From a virus: a stretch of DNA of 29,076 bases. The position numbers and the translations under genes were made by a program. Of the stretch, positions 24,060 to 29,076 are shown piece by piece. The stretch covers positions 1-29,076 of IMG/VR virus record IMGVR_UViG_3300025712_000025; one strand, written 5' to 3'. Under the pieces are notes generated by a model. The model made no database searches. It saw nothing but the letters and a program-made list of their open reading frames with translations, and had not been told where the DNA came from. Every line of letters starts with the position of its first letter. Within the stretch, counting starts at the first letter, position 1.

Positions 24060-24478
24060 TCTCTATTTTTACCCTTTAGCATTTCCAATAATGCATTTGT
24101 ATCTCCAACAAATACTGAATTATTATTGACTACTTTACTCGGGCCGCCTTTTTCTGATTCTATTTTATTCATTTCGATTTGGAGTTTTGTCAAATCTGCA
24201 ACCATATCAGAAGTTGTTTTCATAAGTTGACCTACAACCTCAAATGCTCGAGGGTGATCGCTCTCTTTTGCAACTAACATCATATGTGCTAAAGCGTCCT
24301 GTCCAGTATCTACTAAGTTATGTAATGTTTTTCTTCTTAGAGCATAATCATCGGATATTTCATCGCCTCTGACTAATTCCGTAGATTCTTTTTCATTGTA
24401 CACTTCTAACTTACCTTGATCCATATCGTTTTCTATATCTAAGAATTTGCTTAAATGTTCGTTATTAAATTCTTTCAT
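24056..24478 (-). CDS. 16: gp16, terminase small subunit
   Basis: A 140-residue protein (T4: 164). It recognises DNA for packaging and regulates gp17 ATPase. Visible: an acidic N-terminus, DDYALRRKTLHNLVDTGQDALAHMM near 43-67 (here DDYALRRKTLHNL), HPRAFEVVGQLMKTTSDMVA near 75-94, and a helical LTKLQIEMNKIES part, which is the coiled-coil oligomerisation core of the family. Position before gp17 with overlapping codons confirms it. Confidence 0.93.
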   Translation of the reverse strand: MKEFNNEHLSKFLDIENDMDQGKLEVYNEKESTELVRGDEISDDYALRRKTLHNLVDTGQDALAHMMLVAKESDHPRAFEVVGQLMKTTSDMVADLTKLQIEMNKIESEKGGPSKVVNNNSVFVGDTNALLEMLKGKNRE

Positions 24479-25242
24479 TATACATCTCCAAAATCTTCAT
24501 CAAATGTATTGACAAAACTAAAATTATCAGTCTCAAGGGCATCCGATGGATTAGTAGTTATAGTGTTTTTTGTAAATTGATCGGTTGTATTTAATTTTTT
24601 AGTATTGGTTATGGCTGTTCGAATTAACTTTTGTTCTCTGGGGAGTCCGTATAAAAATCCTTGCATAGTAAATTCCATTGTCCATACTAACGATCTTCTG
24701 GATAAGTAATCACCTTCATATTCGTCTTGGTAGTCTACCGAATTCAATGTGAGTGGTGTATCCCTGACAATTCCCATTTCGCCAACTTCTTTGATAGGAA
24801 TTACAAAACTCGGCGTAAAATATGGTAAAATTTGTTCTACGATTTGAGTAGCATCATCTGCATTTTTTGTCATAACCGAAAGAGTAAATGAAATATCATA
24901 TGGAACCGGATTATATACAACATTCTTTTTATTGATATCAGAAGAATTATTTTGTTTAGTTATCTTTCCAACTTTAGAAAGTTTTCTTTCTGGCGAATAT
25001 GTAAATCCAGAAATTTCAAAAGACATTCTAGGTAAAACTATTGCCGCATTACCACCATCATCAAGCATATTAATTCTTGTTAAATATTTTTGGATTGGCC
25101 CATATGCCAAAGGAACATCTATTGTTTTTAATACTGCCCCCGCAGCATTAGTTCTTTTTATTTGGACATCATTAAACATAGAACCAAATGCAATAACATA
25201 GTTTCTAATTGTCCCTCTATAGAAGTGTGGATTTCCTAACAT
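24478..25242 (-). CDS. 15: gp15, tail sheath stabiliser and completion protein
   Basis: A 254-residue protein (T4: 272). It caps the end of the contractile tail and joins tail to head. Alignment by eye with T4 gp15 is clear: FYRGTIRNYVIAFGSMFNDV at 7-26 against the T4 FYNSSFRRYATLMGDLF start, VLPRMSFEISGFTY, YNPVPYDISFTLSVMT, QIVEQILPYFTPSF and LSRRSLVWTMEFTMQGFLYG, all in the same order. The stop-start junctions with gp14 (TAAATG) and gp16 (TAATG) show co-translation. Confidence 0.96.
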   Translation of the reverse strand: MLGNPHFYRGTIRNYVIAFGSMFNDVQIKRTNAAGAVLKTIDVPLAYGPIQKYLTRINMLDDGGNAAIVLPRMSFEISGFTYSPERKLSKVGKITKQNNSSDINKKNVVYNPVPYDISFTLSVMTKNADDATQIVEQILPYFTPSFVIPIKEVGEMGIVRDTPLTLNSVDYQDEYEGDYLSRRSLVWTMEFTMQGFLYGLPREQKLIRTAITNTKKLNTTDQFTKNTITTNPSDALETDNFSFVNTFDEDFGDV

Positions 25243-25881
25243 TTAATAATCCTCACTGAAAGGATTTGTGGTGGTAAAGTCTATAACACCATCTGTTACT
25301 GCTGGTGAAAGTGGCGTGAGTCCTGTATCTACATCTGGTTGATTATCTATAGTATCATCTGCAATCTGAGCGTCTGAAAAATTGTTGTCAATTTCTACTA
25401 TACCAGTATTGACAGTTTCATGTGAATATTCAAATAATTCTGTGGTAAGTTGGAAAACATGCATTTTTCCTAATTGAAAAAATGGAACTTCATCTTCAAC
25501 AAATTTTATTTCAAATGCTTTGTCAACTAATGGCAAATATATCAAATCTCCAACTTTTGGCCTACTCATACTAGTTTCAGTTGTAAATCTAGTTTTCGAA
25601 ACAGTGGTTATTAGTTGGTCACTTACATTCAAACCAAATTGACTCAACATTTCTCCCTCGCCTTCAAACCCTTCTACACTGTCTATATACATTTCTACTG
25701 TATATGCGTTTGTGAAACTTGACACTGTATCCTCGTTAAATATTGTATCTTCTTTTACAATAGTTCTTGGAATATAGGTAAAATCTTGGCCGTGCATCTG
25801 TATAGATTCAATGACAAGACTTCCGATCAAATCTTGTTCTTGAGTATAAGTTGTGTTGTTTATGTATGCGTTCGTTACCAT
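25243..25881 (-). CDS. 14: gp14, neck protein
   Basis: A 212-residue protein (T4: 256). It closes the head after packaging with gp13 and makes the tail-docking site. Landmarks: QDLIGSLVIESIQMHGQDF at 16-34, YIPRTIVKEDTIFNED, YTVEMYIDSVEGFEGEGEML near 59-78, GLNVSDQLITTVSKTRF and RPKVGDLIYLPLVDKAFEI. These match gp14 of the T4 superfamily. The C-terminal 45 residues are low complexity (Asp/Thr/Pro) and shorter than in T4. Confidence 0.95.
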   Translation of the reverse strand: MVTNAYINNTTYTQEQDLIGSLVIESIQMHGQDFTYIPRTIVKEDTIFNEDTVSSFTNAYTVEMYIDSVEGFEGEGEMLSQFGLNVSDQLITTVSKTRFTTETSMSRPKVGDLIYLPLVDKAFEIKFVEDEVPFFQLGKMHVFQLTTELFEYSHETVNTGIVEIDNNFSDAQIADDTIDNQPDVDTGLTPLSPAVTDGVIDFTTTNPFSEDY

Positions 25882-25886
25882 TGTTA

Positions 25887-26633
25887 TTAACCGATCATTA
25901 TATCAACGGGTAATTCGTAGTTAAGAGACATTTGTTCTTCTAATACTTGAATCTCTTCCTTGGCCTCTTGTAGAATATTCGCACCGCTGAAAGTAATTCC
26001 GCCGGGTAGTTGCACCCCCTCGAATTTACTCAAATTTTCGCCCCATTGTTTTTTAATTAGAGCTGTTGCATATCTTTTCAACCACCTATCATTCCACACA
26101 TCTGTATACACATCAGGATCGATTATTTTTGTGACTTCCATAATAACATATTCATCCTCTTTTATATCAAATCCCCAATCAACATCCATGAATAGTTTAT
26201 TCATATGTCTTTGATATCGAATCGGCACGGTGCCATGAATAATGGTATTTACCATTTGTAGGTGATCTTGAGTGACCTGATATGTCAACATTTCGGCACT
26301 TGTAAGATTATATACATCATTCAAAAATAATTGATACTTAACATCAAACATATTTGTCGAGAAACTATTTTTTTGATAGAGGGGAATTACCTGTTTAATT
26401 CCGACAATACTCTGGTCTGTCGTGATATAATTATTTGTAATATCAGAACTAGTGAGTTTATAAGGAACATATGTATCTTCTACTGCATCAAAATGATAGT
26501 CTTGATAATACTCTAAGGCATCGTCAATTCTATCTTCTATTTGATCATCAGATACATTTATTTGTATGACGGGAGAACCCAGTTTTCTTTGACAATATGA
26601 TTTAAACTCTGTGCGAGATGTGATAGCAGGCAT
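25887..26633 (-). CDS. 13: gp13, neck protein
   Basis: A 248-residue protein (T4: 309). It binds the portal below the head and, with gp14, seals the filled head. The N-terminus FKSYCQRKLGSPVIQINVSD at 9-28 and QIEDRIDDALEYYQDYHFD near 30-48 is the family signature. Later RYQRHMNKLFMDVDWGFDI and IMEVTKIIDPDVYTDVWNDRW with KRYATALIKKQWGENLSKF also match. Shorter than T4 by about 60 residues, as in marine relatives. AGAGGA precedes the ATG, with a late promoter 20-27 bases upstream. Confidence 0.96.
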   Translation of the reverse strand: MPAITSRTEFKSYCQRKLGSPVIQINVSDDQIEDRIDDALEYYQDYHFDAVEDTYVPYKLTSSDITNNYITTDQSIVGIKQVIPLYQKNSFSTNMFDVKYQLFLNDVYNLTSAEMLTYQVTQDHLQMVNTIIHGTVPIRYQRHMNKLFMDVDWGFDIKEDEYVIMEVTKIIDPDVYTDVWNDRWLKRYATALIKKQWGENLSKFEGVQLPGGITFSGANILQEAKEEIQVLEEQMSLNYELPVDIMIG

Positions 26634-26652
26634 AACAGTCCTCTTTTATGAC

Positions 26653-26660
26653 TATTTATA
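26653..26660 (-). promoter_or_regulatory. T4-type late promoter for gp13-gp17
   Basis: A perfect minus-strand TATAAATA in the 28-base gap between the nuclease gene stop and the gp13 start. It would drive the tight gp13-14-15-16-17 run. Confidence 0.87.
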
Positions 26661-26661
26661 A

Positions 26662-27090
26662 TTATAATTCCCCAAGAGTTACCAAACCCTTTTCTAAAAG
26701 AATTTCTCTATTTGCCATATGTGCAGCCTGCGTCTCGTCTTTACTGCCACCGAAATATGGTACTGCATGATTTTCTTCTATCATAATTTCTGTAAGTCTT
26801 TTTTCGTCAAACAAGAAATCTCCAAGAATTCGGCCGAATTTTCCTGTCTTGTCTTTTTCAGTTTTAATCATTTGCATACTACCGATAGGCATCATAGTCT
26901 TGACAAATTCTTTCGCAGCAAGGCCAAATGCCTTTTCTGTCAAATCTCTTGTTCTTGATTCTGGCGTATCAATTCCCATGATACGGACGCGCTCTCGATG
27001 TATCCATACACCAAAACCTAAATCAATATCAACGTCTACGGTGTCGCCGTCCACAACTCTGAGAATTTTGCAGGGATATTCATATGCCAT
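26662..27090 (-). CDS. Staphylococcal-nuclease-fold (thermonuclease) endonuclease
   Basis: A 142-residue protein, one SNase domain. It would cleave DNA or RNA with calcium. The catalytic set lines up with S. aureus nuclease: VVDGDTVDVDI at 12-22 (Asp14, Asp16), HRERVRIMGIDTPE at 31-44 (Arg36, Asp41, Glu44) and KTGKFGRILGDF at 81-92 (Arg87). All are intact, so an active enzyme is likely. There is no signal peptide, so it acts inside the cell or within the virion. It lies four bases from the fibre-like gene stop and just before gp13, in a structural operon. Host DNA degradation and a virion-associated role are both possible. Confidence 0.93.
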   Translation of the reverse strand: MAYEYPCKILRVVDGDTVDVDIDLGFGVWIHRERVRIMGIDTPESRTRDLTEKAFGLAAKEFVKTMMPIGSMQMIKTEKDKTGKFGRILGDFLFDEKRLTEIMIEENHAVPYFGGSKDETQAAHMANREILLEKGLVTLGEL

Positions 27091-27094
27091 TTTA

Positions 27095-29076
27095 TTATCT
27101 TTCTGTCAACAACCAACCTTGAGCGGCATTATAATACACCAATCCAAATGCCGCTCTATCAGTATTGATAGTCAAATCATCAGCAGCACCCTGTATCTTA
27201 TGTCCGTTTCTGGCGATTGTTATGTTATTCGTACTGGAATTTCCAGTTGCATCTATAATTCTTATCTCATCACCTAATGCCGCGGCCGCAGGAAGAGTTA
27301 CCGTTACTGCGGCAGAACTACAATCTACTAATAACTTCTCTCCAGCGACTACAGTATGTGCGGCAGTTTTTTCTACCCATGTATTTGATGATCCACTACT
27401 ACCACTACCAGATCCGCCAGACGGCAATGCCTGTACCCACTGACTTGATGAACCATCATTATAGTAAATGTATAATTTTGTGTCTGTAGAATTAAACCAC
27501 ATATCTCCATCAGCAGGACTTGACGGCGCAGCATCCGACACAGTAACAGAAGATCCGCCACCACTGCCACCCGATATTGTTCCACCGGCTCCAACCTCAA
27601 CCCATTGATTTGATGAACCATCTGCATAATACACAAAGAGTTTCATATTGGTACTATTCAACCAAAGATCGTTTGCAGTAGGACTTGATGGGACCGCATC
27701 TGAAACTTGTAGAGTCGCAGCACCGCCACCACCAGATTGTGCAACCCATGCATAATCTGTACCATTCCAACTTAATACATATCCACTTGTCGGATTGGAT
27801 TGATTTAAATGTGCATCTACCGCTGCATCATTATAACTACTGCTTGCCGCGCCGGGAATAAATTTACTATTTGCATTATCCCATACTAAGGTTTGTCCAT
27901 CGGTTGGCGCAGTTGTCGAAATGTCCACATCCGTCAAATTATTAATAGATGTTGGAATTGTCGGCGTACCTGTCAAAGACGCATATGTACCATCAAATGC
28001 ATCTGTGATACCATAACCAGCAATCGTGGTAGGTGTATTAGTTAAAGAACCAAATACTCCATCGAACGCATCAGTGATACCATAACCAGCAATCGTTGTT
28101 GGTTTACCAGTAATTGAAGCCCAAGAAAAATCCTGTGCAATAATTTGACTATTATTTGCAAGTTCTACCCAATTACCACCATGAGCAAAATATCCTTTGC
28201 CAGTACCATGTACATGGGCGAACATACCATGATATGTGGTAGCACTTGGCAAGTCACCAGTGGTTGCATACATATTCGCAAACAACATTTTACCAGTTGT
28301 GGTAATGTCGTTTGATCCCATGTCGAGATCTGCACCAGTGATATGTGTCCGTACTCTTGAATCTGTATAATAAAGATTTGTACCTTCTGTTATATCAGAA
28401 GTTGATTTAGTTGTCAACCATGTATTTGCAGTTGATGTAAAATCCGCCGTTGCAAGTTTGGTTGCTATAGAATTTGTTATCGTTGTACTGAAATTTGCAT
28501 CATCGCCAAGAGCTGCGGCTAGTTCATTAAGTGTGTCTAGTGTTGCGGGAGCAGTGTCTACTAAATTTGCAATTTGTGTTGCAACATGCGACTCTGTTGC
28601 AAATGTTTCTGTTGTTCCACCACCTACAGGAGTCGTTTCAAAAACGCCACTGTTATCTTTCAGTTCAAGAGTCCCTAATATAATTGAACTACCACTCAAA
28701 TACAAATCTCTGAATTTTTTGGTAGAACTACCTAAATCATATGTTACATCCGTGTCTGGTAAAATGTGGCCAGATACGTCACCAAGTTTAGTCTGTACTC
28801 TCGCATCGGTGTAATAAAGATTTGTACCTTCGGATAAATCTGTTGTCGATTTTATACTAAATGCGGAATTGATATATGAATTTATTTCGCTTCCAAGATT
28901 TATAAAACCGAAGTGACTACTACCGCCGTCATACAACATAATATCGCCGTTTGCGATAGTGTCTCCGCTATTAACGTCTGTCAATGTTTGAATTTGAATG
29001 TTGCCAGTTCCAGCATTGACATAAGATTGCACTTCACTTACAAAGTTTACAAATTTATATTCACTTCCGTCATGCA
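27095..29076 (-). CDS. Tail-fibre-like structural protein, 5' end cut off by the window
   Basis: The frame is open to the window edge. A GTG at 29032 could be called as start, but the codons before it continue as HDGSEYKFVNFVSE with no stop, so I read that GTG as an internal Val; at least 660 residues are present. Content in order: two EGTNLYYTDxRV repeats (near 28850-28811 and 28405-28364) common in marine phage fibres, tandem 23-residue TTIAGYGITDAFDG repeats, two NDLWLNST / GDMWFNST repeats, and a C-terminal domain with TVTLPAAAALGDEIRIID and NNITIARNGHKI, a beta-helix/receptor-tip type. Collagen-like Gly/Ser linkers separate the parts. It probably helps host attachment. The location next to neck genes also allows a head- or neck-fibre role. 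Confidence 0.8.
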   Translation of the reverse strand, partial: HDGSEYKFVNFVSEVQSYVNAGTGNIQIQTLTDVNSGDTIANGDIMLYDGGSSHFGFINLGSEINSYINSAFSIKSTTDLSEGTNLYYTDARVQTKLGDVSGHILPDTDVTYDLGSSTKKFRDLYLSGSSIILGTLELKDNSGVFETTPVGGGTTETFATESHVATQIANLVDTAPATLDTLNELAAALGDDANFSTTITNSIATKLATADFTSTANTWLTTKSTSDITEGTNLYYTDSRVRTHITGADLDMGSNDITTTGKMLFANMYATTGDLPSATTYHGMFAHVHGTGKGYFAHGGNWVELANNSQIIAQDFSWASITGKPTTIAGYGITDAFDGVFGSLTNTPTTIAGYGITDAFDGTYASLTGTPTIPTSINNLTDVDISTTAPTDGQTLVWDNANSKFIPGAASSSYNDAAVDAHLNQSNPTSGYVLSWNGTDYAWVAQSGGGGAATLQVSDAVPSSPTANDLWLNSTNMKLFVYYADGSSNQWVEVGAGGTISGGSGGGSSVTVSDAAPSSPADGDMWFNSTDTKLYIYYNDGSSSQWVQALPSGGSGSGSSGSSNTWVEKTAAHTVVAGEKLLVDCSSAAVTVTLPAAAALGDEIRIIDATGNSSTNNITIARNGHKIQGAADDLTINTDRAAFGLVYYNAAQGWLLTER
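27435..27692 (-). repeat. Two diverged copies of an internal repeat in the fibre-like gene
   Basis: The segments near 27598-27692 and 27435-27526 encode similar blocks of about 32 residues ending in YYADGSSNQWVE and YYNDGSSSQWVQ, each after an NST turn. They are separated by a Gly/Ser-rich linker. Confidence 0.75.
27990..28106 (-). repeat. Tandem 69-bp repeat in the fibre-like gene
   Basis: 27990-28037 and 28059-28106 are nearly identical and lie 69 bp (23 codons) apart. Each encodes PTTIAGYGITDAFDG; a third, degenerate unit follows as GTPTIPTSI. Such units are common in shaft segments of phage fibres and can recombine. Confidence 0.8.

Noticed and set aside
1-29076. tRNA genes, CRISPR arrays, insertion sequences, integrase or attachment sites
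   Set aside because: None seen; no cloverleaf-like sequences, regular spacers or transposase motifs, as expected for a lytic T4-like core region.

Overview
This window is a piece of a T4-like (Tevenvirinae-type) myovirus genome, read on the strand opposite to its genes: every convincing gene lies on the minus strand, so transcription runs from high to low coordinates. The AT-rich DNA, tightly packed genes with ATGA/TAATG junctions, and a gene order of gp13-14-15-16-17-18-19-20-67-68-21-22-23-gp3-like-uvsY-uvsW-55-47-46 match the conserved structural/recombination module of marine T4-like phages (cyanophage, pelagiphage or roseophage type) better than T4 itself. No photosynthesis or tRNA genes are visible, and the host cannot be named from this sequence.

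Right third (about 29076 to 18494): the 3' part of a repeat-rich tail-fibre-like protein that starts beyond the window, a staphylococcal-nuclease-fold enzyme, neck proteins gp13 and gp14, sheath stabiliser gp15, terminase subunits gp16 and gp17, an unusually large tail sheath gp18 and tail tube gp19. Middle (18470 to 12155): portal gp20, the head-assembly set (gp67-like, gp68-like, gp21 protease, gp22 scaffold, gp23 capsid), a strong intrinsic terminator, a gp3-like tail completion protein and the recombination mediator UvsY. Next come UvsW helicase, a small conserved protein, late sigma factor gp55 and the gp47/gp46 recombination nuclease, with a DNA methyltransferase gene wedged between gp47 and gp46.

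Left sixth (5574 to 1): an accessory cluster with a second DNA methyltransferase, a DUF4338/DruA-like protein, a TagD-like cytidylyltransferase, a GIY-YIG plus ParB-like protein, a GT-B-like glycosyltransferase with a winged-helix-like tail, and a metallopeptidase-like gene cut by the window edge. This looks like a DNA-modification, anti-restriction or surface-glycan module; which of these is not settled by the sequence.

Regulation is readable. Perfect T4-type late promoters (TATAAATA on the minus strand) precede gp13, gp18, gp19, gp22 and gp23, and the sigma factor that would read them, gp55, is encoded in the same window. The early/accessory genes instead carry TTGACA-N17/18-TAnnnT-like promoters reading left (before gp55, the DruA-like gene, the GIY-YIG/ParB gene and the metallopeptidase). 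A fifth promoter of this type points right, back to back with the gp55 promoter and antisense to the gene upstream. No gene-free stretch exceeds about 140 bases.
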